64,000 nt of DNA from Phymatolithon calcareum (GCA_977006965.1 OZ345355.1:620001-684000), one strand, 5' to 3'. Shown: positions 39,298-51,408, counted from the first letter of the stretch. Made by a program: numbers and translations. Notes: generated by a model from the letters alone, not told the origin.

Positions 39298-41972
39298 TTT
39301 CAAGATAATTTAACGCTCGACAAACGCATGCCAAGATCATTCCCCATACAACTTGTTTCGGTGGAAGCTACATGATCTCAATAGATGCAGCTGATTTCAG
39401 CTTTTCCCTGATGAAGCATACATGCCGCAGAACAGTGGACATTCACGCCCTAAATCAGCTGTTCTGAGACAACTAAAATAGAAATCGGCTTGGATTTCAC
39501 AAAAACACCCGCGAAAATCTATTTTCAGCTCTGACATACAATTGCCACGTTGCGATCCTCGAGACCCAACCCTAGTAATTCAGGGGAAGGATACGGAGCT
39601 GAGGGGAAACAATAGTATGCGTTTGGTCCGCAACACTCTGTTGAAGCCTATCTGGACACCGGAAGAGCTGACAGTGATAGAAGAAACAATGGGCAGGATT
39701 ACAGATCACTCGTCGAGACTCCTGAGGAGGAACCTGATAGGAGAGGGAGCGCGTATAGAGTGCGCAATAGTGGCCAATTTACTCTAAAAAGGAGTACCGG
39801 GCACTAGAATAAAATCTTCAAATTAAGTTAACTTGGGAACCTGTTTTTAAAAAAAGGAATCATTTGTGTGAGAAGAACAAGAAATTTTCAATTATGCCAT
39901 GAGAAACCACTAGACGTACTCAAGTTTCTAAACAATGAGATGCTGTTTTCAAACAGCTTCAGACGTTTATCTTTTGCGTGAGCGCTCTTTCCGCAGTAAA
40001 CAAAGAGAGAAATTTCTTTTTCTTTTCGCATACAATTTTTGTAGACAAAGCCGCCAAGTCTACAAATATTTTGTCGCGGAGAGTACATGCAGAGTGAATG
40101 CCCTATTACGGTCTCTCTTTCGCGTGGCCGTGAGTGAATTTAGCAGCACTTCTTGAAACAGAGGATCGCAAAAGAAATTTTAATTGCACGTCGGCAAGTG
40201 ATCATCTCTCAGCTCTTCACACGGCACGGCACATCCCTATATACCAATATGTTCCTCAGGAGGCCTGAGCGAAGACATAGAGGAGCTTTGTCTGTGCTTT
40301 ACGCCGCCAAGGGACCCGGATGGCATCCTTTGGTAGCCCCCAGCAGGCCAGTTGAAATTCCGCAGATAACCAAGGCGCTTTAGGTTTTTTACCTCAGCAG
40401 GAAGTACGCTTCTGATTTCTTGCCCGCTAATCCAAACGACAGCGATAGTGCCTTGTGCATAGATATCAAAAACACATATACTACACATATATTATACGTA
40501 GGAGTACAACTTTCTCTCATATTGCGGGCAATTCCGACGCACCTGACTGGCTTATATCGATAATGAAAGCAACTCTCATAATGGTGTGGAATTCTGGAAC
40601 AAATGAAATTCAGCGTAATGTATTCGCCAACAGTTCCGACGATTTTTTTCCAAATGTCGCAAACAACATGCAACATTGCCCAATGCATTTTTTCGTTTGT
40701 TGATCCGTGGTACTTAAAAATTTGCGTAACGCATTGAAGAAGTCATTTCCACAGATTGTTTCGCGCACATGCTGTTCCTCCGTCGTCCCAATATGTAAGC
40801 TCACTGCAGTTTATTCTGACTACTGTTCAATGTAGTGTCCGTTTGCTTTCGATGCTTCGCACTTTTCGAGGAGCAATTCCTGGAGTAAAGTTAACGCTGA
40901 CCGCTGTCAGTCAGTGGAAAGGGAGCACACTGGAACTGCCGTGGCCTGAGTGGCACGGTCGACGCTTGCGAGACTGAGTCTCAAGTTGAACATCAAGATG
41001 CCGTACACGAAGCTTCTTTAAGAACACTGTGAAACCCACGTCGACGCTAGCTCCACTCTTACGTGATTAGCAAGAATCCAGAGGCTAGTCGCCAGAGTGG
41101 TCGGATTTCAGGCCGCAAATTGCCGTCGTGGGTCCAAATGGCTTGTTTTTGCTATGGGCGCTCCTCTCAGAAAACGGGTACCACCTTATTGTTCAGTTGT
41201 GTTTCATATGTGGGGAGAGTATCCGGAACATACCCACTTCAGACGACACGCCCATTTAAGCATCGATTCAATGTCTCCACCCGGTTTCTCACAAACTTTG
41301 TAGAGCACAGCACTTCTCCATACACACTCCAGGGCTTCTCGTGCCAGACTCGTCGACCCTTCTATGCAGCAGCCCCATCCCGGTGCATTGAGTGCCTTGA
41401 GAAATTTCACTTATTGACCATAATTGCAGACACCATTGCCCTTCTGGAGAGTCATCGCGACTAGGAAGGATGATAGTTGTCTAAAAATATGACCACGTCG
41501 GCGAATGCTGCAGTTTTCCACTACATACAGATACAGTATGATGCATCGTGAATTTTGTCCACAAGTGTGTCAGAATATATTTGTTTGAAAAAATTTCGAT
41601 CTGTGACATCACTAAGTTATTCTTCTCCCTTTTTTATCGATACTCATCAAACATTTGTCAGTTCAAGTATCCTATTTTTTGAATTATTTATGATATTTCA
41701 TTTGTTCACCACGTCAAAAATCCTCTATCTCCAGGGGACATTGTATCATCAATAAGTGTCACCTTGGAAAAGTTTCAATGCCACATCGCAATCTATCATA
41801 CCATCCATTCTGGACTCTGTCTCGCGATGCCCTGCACCACGCACACAGTGCCTGCCAGGCGTTAATGTTTACTCCCTGGCGTAGACGGGACATTCTTACT
41901 GGTTGTCAAAATTCTTTCTGTATCAACATTCCCCTGCGCAACGCAGGGCTTTAAATACACCCTGTCGCGCCA
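39298..41972. other. Intergenic with a short LINE remnant (39881-39950)
   Basis: At about 39899-39945 (plus), EKPLDVLKFLNNEMLF matches the C-terminal ERPIEILQFLNNENLL of the LINE at 51409-54066, so a tiny remnant of that family is present. The frame at 39542-39787 may belong to the same or another old element. Nothing else was recognised. Confidence 0.45.
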
Positions 41973-42290
41973 ATGGTGCAGAGGGAAGGACAAATATTCA
42001 CGTTAACAACCAAAATGCCGGGTCCTATGGCGGTAGTAGTGCATCCAACTCAAGCCGTAAATGTCTCCCCTTTTGCTCAAACGCTTCGCCCAGAAGTACG
42101 CCTCGTCTTCATGAACTCCAACATCTCATCTGGGGCCCTTATCGCCATATTCTCGGTCGCTGGTGTCGCCGTTCTGATTTGTTTTGTTATCCTCGGCGTT
42201 TACATCACTCGGGTCGTCCGCTCCAATCACTCACAGGCATCTTCCGGTGACGATACCGTTGATGATACCGGTGCAGATACTGTCGTTTAA
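41973..42290 (+). CDS. Hypothetical small single-pass membrane protein
   Basis: An ORF of 105 aa if started at 41973, or 91 aa from the ATG at 42015 (MPGPMAVVV). A TTTAAATA element at about 41949-41956 is only about 20 bases before the first ATG, which favours the second start. One strong membrane segment (ALIAIFSVAGVAVLICFVILGVYI, given here only by its ends ALIAIF and LGVYI) is followed by a basic stop (RVVRSNH) and an acidic Ser/Asp/Thr tail (SSGDDTVDDTGADTVV). That predicts an outside N-terminus and a short cytosolic tail. No family was recognised. Confidence 0.5.
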   Translation: MVQREGQIFTLTTKMPGPMAVVVHPTQAVNVSPFAQTLRPEVRLVFMNSNISSGALIAIFSVAGVAVLICFVILGVYITRVVRSNHSQASSGDDTVDDTGADTVV

Positions 42291-43191
42291 ACGGCCCCGG
42301 GCTTCGGTGCGATCATTGTCACCCAGTTCGCGCAGATCAGGGTTCAGTTCTACAGCTTTTTTGCCAAGAAGACATTATCGGAAGCGCACCACGAGCTATT
42401 ATTCGCTTGCCGACGATGACGTTGAGCGATGGTACTCAATAATGAAGCTTCCAGGCTAGAAATTTCTCGCCGTCGAGGAAGAGTGAAATTGGTTTCATCA
42501 GTCTCTCACAAAGACGCTGCATCTCTATCATGGGCTTGCGGTGCCTCGCTTATTTCATCCACGTTTTGAAGAGAATACAGGATTGGGACATCTCAGTGTC
42601 TGGGATGGCACCGTTCTTGGCATTCTCACAGTTTTGGACTCTGACGAAGCCTGCATCAATGACTTCCTGTATCGTTTTGTATAGTATTCTGCATTCCCCC
42701 ATCTTCAGTTCGCATCGCTTCTCTGTGCGCTTCACTAACTAGAACCAAATAAATAAAAATCCGTTCAAATCAAGACCGTCTTTTTGCGGCCTACACTAGA
42801 CTATCCTCCTTTCCAAAGCTGCACTTATTACACTCTTTTTCACTGTGGCAGAATGTAGAAAGAGTATAGAGATCATTACGTCAGTCCTAACTGCGTGGAA
42901 TTCTGTCGTTCAGGTTGGGTCCGCGACTCAATTTCGACGAATTGCCTGGACGATACTGCTGCCCAATTGGGCATGTGCAAGCGGACTACACAAATCGTCA
43001 TGGTTTTTCCTGATTTTTGGTCTAGGTCAGCAATGCACAAAATGGAAAAGTATATCTCTGTCTGGCAGTACGCCGACGGATCTAAGATATAACTAGTAAG
43101 GGAAACAATGTGATGTAACAAGAAGACCAAACAAGGAACCTAAGCTCGTGTAAGCTATTCAGCATAAATGCTCAGAAGCCTTACCCCATAT

Positions 43192-43241
43192 TCGTAAGGC
43201 TCTGAGGCTTTTTTTAAAAAAGCCTCACAGTCTTACGAAGA
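43192..43241. repeat. Hairpin made of inverted LINE B-type 3' ends
   Basis: GTAAGGCTCTGAGGC then a run of T meets a run of A then GCCTCACAGTCTTAC. Each half resembles the 3' terminus of LINE B (GCCTTGCCC...TATTCGTA...GGGGCTTTTT), so two 3' ends appear fused tail to tail, or one was copied back on itself. Confidence 0.65.
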
Positions 43242-43740
43242 AATACTACAGTAAAAATGTATGCCTACGGATATCGTCTAGTTTTAAAGCCGCCTTTTCG
43301 GCCTTCAATAATTATACAGGCTTCGCCCTGTCGCAGGGCGAGGTGTGCCCGGCGTTGTCACCCTGCGAGCCTCAATGTGAATTAGCAAAGTGAATGAATG
43401 ACGCGGTGATGTCCGACGGAAAGATATGGAACGACTACATGTGATAGTGCATTGTAGAACTATGTAAATTTTGGAATGAGATCAACAAACTGCGAGCGTA
43501 CTATGCATCTAGTAGAAGCTCGCCTGAATTACTACGGCAAATGCGAAGGTAAGAAGACAGAATAGGTTATAAATTTTGCAATTATTTTGAAGTTGCAAAC
43601 GCATCTGCGTATCTTTAACGATATTTACGTATTCTGGACTGAGCGCGTTTTGGAATACAGCAGAAAGTGCGTGTACGGGTGGTGAGTGACTGAAACACGT
43701 CTGAATTCACAAGCAGTTTCCTCTCGGATTCAACGAGGAT

Positions 43741-43801
43741 AAACACTATGGGTGCAAGCATTGCCCGCATGATACGGGCAATGCTTGCACCCATAGTGTT
43801 T
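43741..43801. repeat. Perfect 27-bp inverted repeat
   Basis: Arms 43741-43767 (AAACACTATGGGTGC ...) and 43775-43801 are complementary at all 27 positions around the 7-base loop CATGATA. It has no relative elsewhere in the window. Confidence 0.96.
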
Positions 43802-43929
43802 GTATCAAGGAAACAGTCGAGCGCCTAATCCTACGCTAGTTTGGTTGGAATGAGTCTTCACGGCAATGCATCAGCAGTGTAATTGATACACCCAGATCAT
43901 CTGAGCTTTCCTGTAACAGGCCGTGGACT

Positions 43930-44018
43930 GGATTGGATTACTGTTTAATTGAAGCTCCCTTTGTCAATTATTATTCCACCTGAGAGACTTTTCGTTGCGC
44001 TACAATCCTTCGCTTACG
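43930..44018. repeat. Second copy of the 87-bp unit, inverted
   Basis: The reverse complement of this stretch matches 39196-39284 with about five substitutions (for example CAGGTGGAATAATAATTG versus CAGGTGCAACGATAATTG). No flanking direct repeat was seen here. Confidence 0.85.
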
Positions 44019-45059
44019 TTGTCATTGAAGTCGTTTTGTTTTCGGACATTTTCTTTGGACAGTATCAACTGTCATTTCCAGCATTTCTTTTTGAATATCG
44101 GAAAGTCGTTGTTTGGACATTAAGTTTGAAATCTAGTTTGGAATCTTCGTTCTTGCTTGCTCTTGACAGGAGTATGGGAAGCCGTGAAATAACCAGTGCG
44201 TGCAAAGAAGCCTGTGCTTCGCCGACAAGTGTGGTGATACAAAAATAGCGCAGTTTCAGATTGACTTCAATAAATACCCTATGGAGTAAAATTTTAGGAG
44301 AGTTCGTTGAGCTACGCAAGATCTCTTTAGTACATCACTAAGCACGTGGCGGGGCTCTGGCTCTTTGCCGATGTGCCGCTAAAGCTAAAAGCGAGGCTCG
44401 TTGGTGGGTGTCGTGCTTGTCGCGTGGTCGATTACCGTTTTGACATCTGCCGGAACATTCATTCATTCTTTTTGCGTATTCTCTTTGTGGGGCTAGCAAC
44501 ATTTTGAGGGCCTAAGCTTCTTCCATCAATTTGTTCCGAGTTTGACTGTGGCTTGCACGTCGAGGTCCGGGACGTCGCCAAAGATGGACTCTGGGGTTGG
44601 TAGGACGCAGTGAAGTAGTACTTGAGGAAGCAAGCGACTTTTCTTATCGCTTCCCTAGTGCCCTCTCTCCCTTTCGGGAGCGTCCTTTCTCTACAACCGA
44701 AGGGATTCTGCTCTGCTCGTGAGTGGCATTACAAAATAGGAAAATCTTCTGCCGGAACACGTCATTGGTTTATAAAACCCACAGTGTACTTGACTATTCC
44801 CTTCGCGCCTCGCCGTAATTGCGATGGCATTATGAGCAAACTGACATGCGGGTTGGCTAGCAGAAATAGGTTTTAAATGCTTCTTGCAACTGCAAGTACG
44901 ACATTCAATCGACATCTTAACCGTATGAACACTTTAAAACGAATGGAGTATAAGTCACTGTAGATCTTCCTGTCCTGCAATGGATGCATTTGCGCGCATG
45001 ACAGGATCCCCTTGGTTGTTGCAATCGGTGGGACGTCCAGGAGGCAGGGAAGGCGCTCG
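44019..45059. other. Intergenic, no supported gene
   Basis: Open frames of up to about 99 codons occur without recognisable content. Confidence 0.3.
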
Positions 45060-45135
45060 AGGGTTTGGCTTCTCCACACCAATTCGCATTGCGACATGGA
45101 ACTGTGGTGGATTCTCAAACATCACAGTGACAGAC
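45060..45135 (+). pseudogene. LINE endonuclease N-terminus, fragment
   Basis: Plus-strand translation gives TPIRIATWNCGGFSN, the usual first beta-strand and metal-binding Asn of an apurinic-type LINE endonuclease (IRIATWNCGGL). The frame opens at ATG 44980 but no further endonuclease motif follows, so only the start of the domain survives. Confidence 0.6.
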
Positions 45136-47363
45136 GAGGTCCGAGAACCCTTACTGTACGTCGCCGTGCGCGCCAGAGATTAACAATGGAATTGACATGA
45201 GAACGTACTTCGCATGGACGAGCACCGCATGATTCGCCAAGTGTTACTGCAGTTTGTCAAACGAACCCCGAACTCACTCTTCAGTGATGTGCCTTACCGA
45301 TACGTACAAACAGCTCTTAATAGTGCTCAGGATAGAACATAATGGGGAAAACTTACACCTTCGAAGCGCTGCTAACCTCACTTGGGGGAAATGCAGAATA
45401 CAATAAAATACAATATAACTCAATGTGTATAGTACGGCGCCCTCCCTGCTTTCAGGGGGGAACAAACTTAACCAGGATTTTCCCTCAGTCCGCTAGGGGC
45501 TTGTTGAACGGGCAATAACCGAGCAACTGGTTCCAAGGCCATCACCTTCGACCAGGTGTGATAGAAGATGGATTTGAGGTGTGATGCAGTTCTCACGAAG
45601 TTCGGAAAAGAAGAGGGAAGACGTTAGGAGACCGTACCAAACTGACCAGTTGAGGTGGATATCAAAATAGATTTCCAGCTCGAATCATTTTGCTGAAGGA
45701 CGGTCACCGAAGAAGAGAGTAATACCAGACACCATGGCGACATAAATGTCAACCTACTCCATTGCGTTCACTTTGCTTAGCTTTGACTAGCATTGCAATA
45801 GGGCAAATGCCTCCAACGTGTACGGCAGTCGCAAGGATGTGAAACTGTTCAATTGAGATAGTTACTGTGGAAGCAGCGCATCTGAAAAAGCTTGAGGTAT
45901 CACTTCGATAGACTCAAGAGGACTCAATGGTGCCATAGCAGACACAGAACCTATGAACAGGGCTTCTGGAATCTCAGAGCCATGGACAACTTGATTTAGA
46001 GGCAAGGAATGCAAAACTGGTTCGAAGATGCCTGATATAATCCGAAGACCAATTCTGGAGTGCCAGTGACTTGGGGAGAGAGAGGGTTTTACTTTTGAAC
46101 CAACACATCTGCAGACTCTTGGGCACCACTTCATGCGAGCCACTGGGGCTTAGAGGGCACACCATGATTCTGCAATTTCGATTTCCATTTCGTGTCTATT
46201 ATTAGGACCCCTGCTTTGGATTTGATCACTATTTCGCCGAAACCGCTAGGAAATTCTCCAGACTGTCACATTGACACGGGGCGCACCCACTTGGACCTCT
46301 CCTGTTTCCGGATTGGGAGCTCCTGCGTCATCTTATAATCCCGCCTTCCTCAGCACCCGCTTCGTGGTGGAAACAGTCTCAGCGCCCTGCAATCTTCACG
46401 TCGTGCAGTCCAAAACGCATTTCTGGAGAAGCGGGAACGAGAGCGCGCAATATTGCCTCCCATGTGCTGTGAAAAGAAAGGCGGGTTTAAATTCAAATTT
46501 GGCAGGGGCAAAGCTCCCCGAACCGGGAACGGAGGAAACGCAACGGTGCGAGCGAGCACCGCGCCGGTGACAGGCCAAGACAGATATGACAGGCTGTAAC
46601 GGCAGGGTCGGTTCTACCAATGATCATGCATAGCTCGAACATAATCAGTGACAGTGCGAATAATGAGCTATAGTACCATACTATCATTGGGCAGACTAAA
46701 AAATTTTATATTTAAAAATATAAAAAATATTAATTTAGTGCGATTTTGATTGTTGTGGCTTGATGATTGCTGAAGGCCACGTACTGAGCACAACTTTCGG
46801 AGGTCGTATCAAGATAATGAAGCAATGAGTTGTAAAATAATCTCAACGAGGAATGATATGATGATCGAAACCCGTGTAGCCGGTTGATGATCGACCGGCT
46901 ACACGGGGAAGGTAGTGACGTTGAGGGCGGGGTCGTTGACGACATCCACGTTCGATGCTCAGGAAGGGTTCTCCCATCACTAGTATTGCCAGGATCGTTT
47001 TATGGCTGGAGAAAAGGCATAATTTCCTGCGCAGATAATTTCTTCGCATGCCCTGTGTTTCTCTCTCGGAGAATCGCATGACAAAAGCATTCATTTCGAG
47101 TTTTGAAAACGATGTTTGAAGTCGTCACGTGTGCACAAGCATTTTCAAGTTCAGGCAAACCAGCTGCGTGCGTGGGGGAATAAATTAGTCTTTCATCTAG
47201 TTCATGACTCGAGACCAGGGCACTCGGTCGTGCACGTCTACCAGCCTTCGTTCTCCCTATACTGTACTACATTCGCCGACTCGTAAGCCGGCGGTTGCCG
47301 AATATAGCACTTAAACTGCCGTTCTTTGCAAGTAATTTACTGCACCATCATGGATCATCAAGA
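45136..47363. other. Intergenic, no supported gene
   Basis: It holds an AT-rich tract (46700-46740) and a hairpin (46871-46907). The frame at 46271-46570 lacks any recognisable domain. Confidence 0.35.
46871..46907. repeat. 37-base near-perfect palindrome
   Basis: CCCGTGTAGCCGGT (46871-46884) and its complement (46894-46907) are perfect. The inner bases TGATGATCG add GAT/ATC pairing around one G with one T-G mismatch, giving 18-base arms and a single central base. Confidence 0.9.
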
Positions 47364-47640
47364 TGGATATTTGATGATTATATTTTGAGAGCTCCCAAAG
47401 CCACACCTTGGAGGAATGGTGCATCTCTTGCGATACTCTTCAAGCTAAAGTCCTCTGGCTACTCAAAACGTTCTTAATTCGTAATTCTCTCCCAACAAGA
47501 GCTCCTGTGAATCTCTTGTACTCAAACTCAATTTCTGTACTCATCTTCGACGACGCTAGAGTACGTTGTAAGGCGACTAGTTCGATCACTGCGGTAATCC
47601 CAAAGTAGGCACCCAACACTGTCATGAATCATGATGATGG
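47364..47640 (-). mobile_element. LINE family A, 5'-truncated 3' end
   Basis: Minus-strand reading ends ...GCTTTGGGAGCTCTCAAAATATAATCATCAAATATCC, with the same terminus as at 55366 and 57430. The coding end MSTEIEFEYKRFTGAL...GRELRIK is retained. ATCATCAAGATGG (47349-47361) and ATCATGATGATGG (47628-47640) may be a diverged target duplication. Confidence 0.75.
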
Positions 47641-48010
47641 GACTGCAACCGTACGCTAATGACACGAACGTGTGCTTGTCCGATATCAAAGTTCGGACAA
47701 ACAAATTAGAAATGTTAAGAGAGAAACCCGTGGTTTTGCGCGAGTGCAACTGGGCCATATCTTCGCATTATACACCAAGAAATTGGCAGTTCAACTCGAA
47801 GAGCACCAGGATGATCTACGTGCTTGACAGTACAAGCTGGGAAACTTTGTATTTTTAGTCCATACTCTTCAACTCCCTTCCCTTCCCCTTCCACGTCGGT
47901 TACGTAGTCTCATTCTCGCCACATCCGTTGATAAGGTATACACGTTTTGATCAGCCAGTACGCGCATGCCGCACTCGGCTCCCTCATTTTGGGCATCATA
48001 TTATAAATAA

Positions 48011-48060
48011 TGCATCAATCATTCCTTATTGAGGATACCCAGTAAGGAATGAATGATGCA
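48011..48060. repeat. Hairpin 180 bases before the CAP gene
   Basis: Twenty-one-base arms (48011-48031, TGCATCAATCATTCC..., and 48040-48060) match at 19 positions around an 8-base loop. Confidence 0.85.
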
Positions 48061-48237
48061 ATCCTACGACGGATGCCTCTCTCCGTTTTCCGAGCACACT
48101 ACATAAAGCTCTACACCAATTCTAAACCCTACAGCACACAGTGTCACCCATTGCTTCGCACCATCCGGCTAAACACAGAAACTTGTGACTCCCGGATCTT
48201 ATCCCGGCTCCCCGAAGCATTCTAGCACCCTATCACC

Positions 48238-49071
48238 ATGAAGTCCCGATTTCAGCTTGCCGTCATACTCACCCTTTTCGCAGCAGCTCTCGGCCAGCAT
48301 CGCTGGATTGAAGGCGGTCCCTGCGAGAAGGACGACACCATGTGCATGTGCGAGCTGGGTATGCAATACACCAACGACCTTCGCGCCAAGGCAAATGTTC
48401 CACCGCTCGAGGCCGGTTCTATCTATATGTGCAACAACGCCATAGCCTGGTCACGTCACATGGCTGACGTCGGCAGCCTGAAGAAAGCAGGCCATCAACC
48501 CATCACCACCGGTGACGGTGTGACTGTCGGCGAGGGCACGACATGCGAGGCAAAACTCTCCTCCGAGAACATTGACCAGAACAACGTTCCCTACAGCGGG
48601 CCTACCGATCCAGTAGCTCTTTGCATGGAGCAGTGGCGGAAAAGCACTGAACATTACAACAATATCATTCGCACCGGAAAGTATCCGCCCGTGAACACCG
48701 TTGTTGGTGTGTTTATTGGCTCTGATAACCGCATATGGTGTACGCAGACGTTCACGCGCGTGAAGGCCGGGAAGCCGGATGATACCGGCTTGTGCGAGCA
48801 GGTGACTTCTAGCGGGACACCGCCGGCGACCGGGTCCTCGAAGCAGGAGGCGTCGACACCTACACCGTCGCCGAAGCCACAGACGCAGACGACTCCGACA
48901 TTCAAGTATAAGTATGTCACTCTGATCGACGGGAGTGGAAAGGAAACCGAGCTTGAGCTGAAGTGCACCAGTGAATGCGTTTACTGTCACCGGTCAAACA
49001 TGGCAACGTGTCTCTCTGTAGCGCGCAGCCGTGAAATCAATGATTATCTGGTTCAGAAATATGGTCGTTAA
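48238..49071 (+). CDS. Secreted CAP (SCP/PR-1-like) domain protein
   Basis: A complete single-exon gene of 277 aa; ATG 48238 opens a signal peptide (MKSRFQLAVILTLFAAALGQ). The CAP domain spans about residues 38-175: YTNDLRAKANVPPLE, WSRHMADVGSLKKAGH (H86), SSEN (109-111), CMEQWRKSTEHYNNI (H139), VGVF and WCTQTF. The two His and Glu of the usual CAP site can be placed. A Thr/Pro/Ser linker (STPTPSPKPQTQTTP) joins it to a C-terminal module with Cys in the order C-x3-C-x2-C-x7-C (CTSECVYCHRSNMATC). CAP proteins act outside the cell in lipid or sterol binding, defence or matrix functions; which applies here cannot be told. No membrane anchor is seen. Confidence 0.93.
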   Translation: MKSRFQLAVILTLFAAALGQHRWIEGGPCEKDDTMCMCELGMQYTNDLRAKANVPPLEAGSIYMCNNAIAWSRHMADVGSLKKAGHQPITTGDGVTVGEGTTCEAKLSSENIDQNNVPYSGPTDPVALCMEQWRKSTEHYNNIIRTGKYPPVNTVVGVFIGSDNRIWCTQTFTRVKAGKPDDTGLCEQVTSSGTPPATGSSKQEASTPTPSPKPQTQTTPTFKYKYVTLIDGSGKETELELKCTSECVYCHRSNMATCLSVARSREINDYLVQKYGR

Positions 49072-49784
49072 CTCTTGCAACCTTGAACATCCTGGAAGCA
49101 TCATCCACGTGCCTAAACCTCGTGTGTATTGCTAGGGAGAGTGGAATGATAGCACTGTACATACCATTTGATGTAAAGTCCACGCTGCAATGGCGTTGAC
49201 ATTGAGGAGCAGGGAACTGCTGCTGTTGCAATTTCAATATATTTGCAACACAATCGTCACCGAGGTGCTCTTGAAGTCTCGCATAAGAAGGCATCCCCCG
49301 TATCATTAGCACTACTGCCTTGTAGTACTGCTAGCAATCGCGCATTCCTCTATGTGCTGCAACCAAAAGCTATTCGGACTGCCCGAAGCCCAGGCACTGT
49401 CTGGCACTTTTGTCAATATAGTCTATCATGTCCCAGCACTCATCATGCTGTCCTCAATTCAACTTTAAGAGGTCGTCCAGGACCTATTTGTAGTCGCCAT
49501 TGTTTCCCGCGATACAGATTGTGAGTTCAATCTCTCGAGCGGGAAAAGCAGTCATCGTGAGGACCTCGGTAGCGTGAAGCTATGCATGGAGCAACTGAGA
49601 GTAGTGACGACGAGATGGAGCCATGGATAAGAAGAAGGGGAAGGAGCTCTCCGAGAAGTCCAAGACGATCCAGATTGAGTTGGGAAGGAAAATGCGAATA
49701 TTGGAGCGGATGAAAAAGGAAGAGAAGAAGTGTATGAGGATGGAAACGAAGAGACTGAACGGGGGCGGCGGGGGGGGGGGGGGA
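49072..49784. other. Intergenic; short Lys/Glu-rich frame and a G14 tract
   Basis: ATG 49624 opens a 56-codon frame (MDKKKGKELSEKSK ..., then a poly-Gly run from 14 consecutive G at 49770-49783) that stops at once. It looks coiled-coil-like but short, and the G run makes its end uncertain. Confidence 0.3.
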
Positions 49785-49850
49785 TTTTAAGTTTTTACTT
49801 TAGAAGCCCTCAACGCCAGAGTTCGCTGACACCAGAGCAGCTTCCCGTGC
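49785..49850 (-). mobile_element. LINE family C 3' end, diverged copy
   Basis: The minus strand reads AAGCTGCTC...GAGGGCTTCTAAAGTAAAAACTT, in the same order as 57959-58019 and 1445-1512. 49851-50549 beyond it has no supported gene. Confidence 0.5.
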
Positions 49851-50560
49851 ACTACTTTCGCATGTAGATGGTCTAAGAATATCGTATCACACTATCATTT
49901 CTTCCGTCATTACATTCTCTAATTCTTTAAGTCTTGTTCAACCATGCGCGGTCTGGGTCATTGTGCAACACAAGAGGACGGAGTTGTTTGCCATGCCGTC
50001 ATGGGAGTTTTAGTCTTGTCGATTACCGGTGATTCTGCATCTTGGGCTGCATCGCCCGAGGCGGCATGTACTTCCTCTTCTTTGTCTGCTGCTATTCGAA
50101 CGTTGTTTGGGCCCTCGGCGAACTGAGGTTTCAGAGATAAGGCGTCATCTGAAGAGACTGAATGCGGTGACCGCGTCAGGGCGGAAATTACGGCAGTTGT
50201 AGATTTGAGAGATTTTTTCAATAGTGTAAAAAGACACGAATGCATCCGTAGACTTCTGGCGAGACATAAGCATTGGATCTTGTCCGGACCAAAGGATCAA
50301 GTTCGAAAAAACAGGACAATCGGAAAAAGTCCCAAAATCTACCTCGAATCTCGAAAAGCAGAACGAGGGGTAAAATCATGACTCGCGCAGAGCCAAGCAG
50401 ACCTTTTCGGTCCTTTCGTCGTGGAAATCCGCAGAGGAGCGTTTGCAGACTCGCCAATCGTCCCTACACCGAAGCGCCATGTGGGACCTGACAAACCTCC
50501 ACGATTGATCATATTCTATGCTGCTGGGTCTGGCTCAGCTCATCTTTGGGGTTTCATGCA

Positions 50561-50750
50561 ATTGAAGATGGACCAAGAAACGGAATATGAATGCAAAAGA
50601 CTTACTCGGGCCCTCACAGGGAGAGAAATTCTAATTAAGGAGATATTAGAAGGAGAGTAGAGAGATAAGTATCGAAAACAGTGAGAAGCTGCCCTGTTAC
50701 TCAATTTGAGGATTTGGGAGTTTTTAAAATAAATCAACATATATCCCGCT
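50561..50750 (+). mobile_element. LINE family A, 190-bp 5'-truncated copy with target duplication
   Basis: GGTTTCATGCA at 50550-50560 is repeated at 50751-50761, exactly bounding the copy. It keeps the coding end TEYECKRLTRALTGREILIKE, then the A-family 3' end (AGAAGCTGCCCTGTTACTCAA, GAGTTTTTAAAATAAAT). Confidence 0.88.
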
Positions 50751-50761
50751 GGTTTCATGCA

Positions 50762-51408
50762 CTGTTGCACATGAAAAACATTGGACCTTCACTCCACTAA
50801 AAATAGCAGAAGGAAAAAGGAGGGTGTGAAAATTGCGAGAGCTGGACGATGTGTTGCACTGTTGCATATTTGGTGTGAATGGCACGGGATTCTCGACTAC
50901 GAGAATATGCAGGTTCTGCATTGCTGAAAGCGGAAGCAGTGGGGACATCTGCTTTGGGTCCAAAGCTCAAGACAGAGCCACGTTCCAGAGATCACACCTT
51001 CGGACGCGGCTGCTGTCGCGAGGTGCCGTGCGTCTAAGCGTGCAGAGTACCAAGACAATGCGATTCAGCAGTTTTAACATGTGAAACGTGTGCCGTTGCT
51101 CCTCTCGTGGGGAAGACATCCGGCTTCGTGAGCTTCCTTATACGCGTCGTAAAATGGTAGACAGTGCGCGTAACGACATTTGATTGATGCAGGCGGAAAG
51201 CATAAGAGATCTGAACTGAGAAAGACATTCTCAGTTCAGATTTCGGCATTGACCTACGAAGGACTGAAGGATGCATGACTGAGTCTTGCGCACAAGTATA
51301 TCAATTTCGTAGCCATGCTATAATTGCAGTGGAAGCAGTGGTGTGAAGGCTAGCAGGCGCTTCGAAAATATCGAGCAGGCGAACTGTTTTTGAGTCTTGC
51401 ACGTGTGA
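50762..51408. other. Intergenic before the RNase H LINE; hairpin at 51208-51241
   Basis: No gene is supported. ATCTGAACTGAGAA (51209-51222) pairs perfectly with TTCTCAGTTCAGAT (51228-51241) around AGACA. Confidence 0.6.

Larger units (their letters stand above)
42291..43929. other. Intergenic with hairpins
   Basis: No gene is supported; two strong hairpins are listed separately (43192-43241, 43741-43801). 43600-43740 shows nothing recognisable. Confidence 0.35.

Noticed and set aside
39196-44018. A 4.8-kb transposon bounded by the inverted 87-bp units
   Set aside because: The left unit has its own tight 15-bp direct repeats, and no transposase or shared outer flank exists, so two separate insertions are more likely.
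46271-46570. 99-codon frame
   Set aside because: No domain; both strands open over the same stretch.
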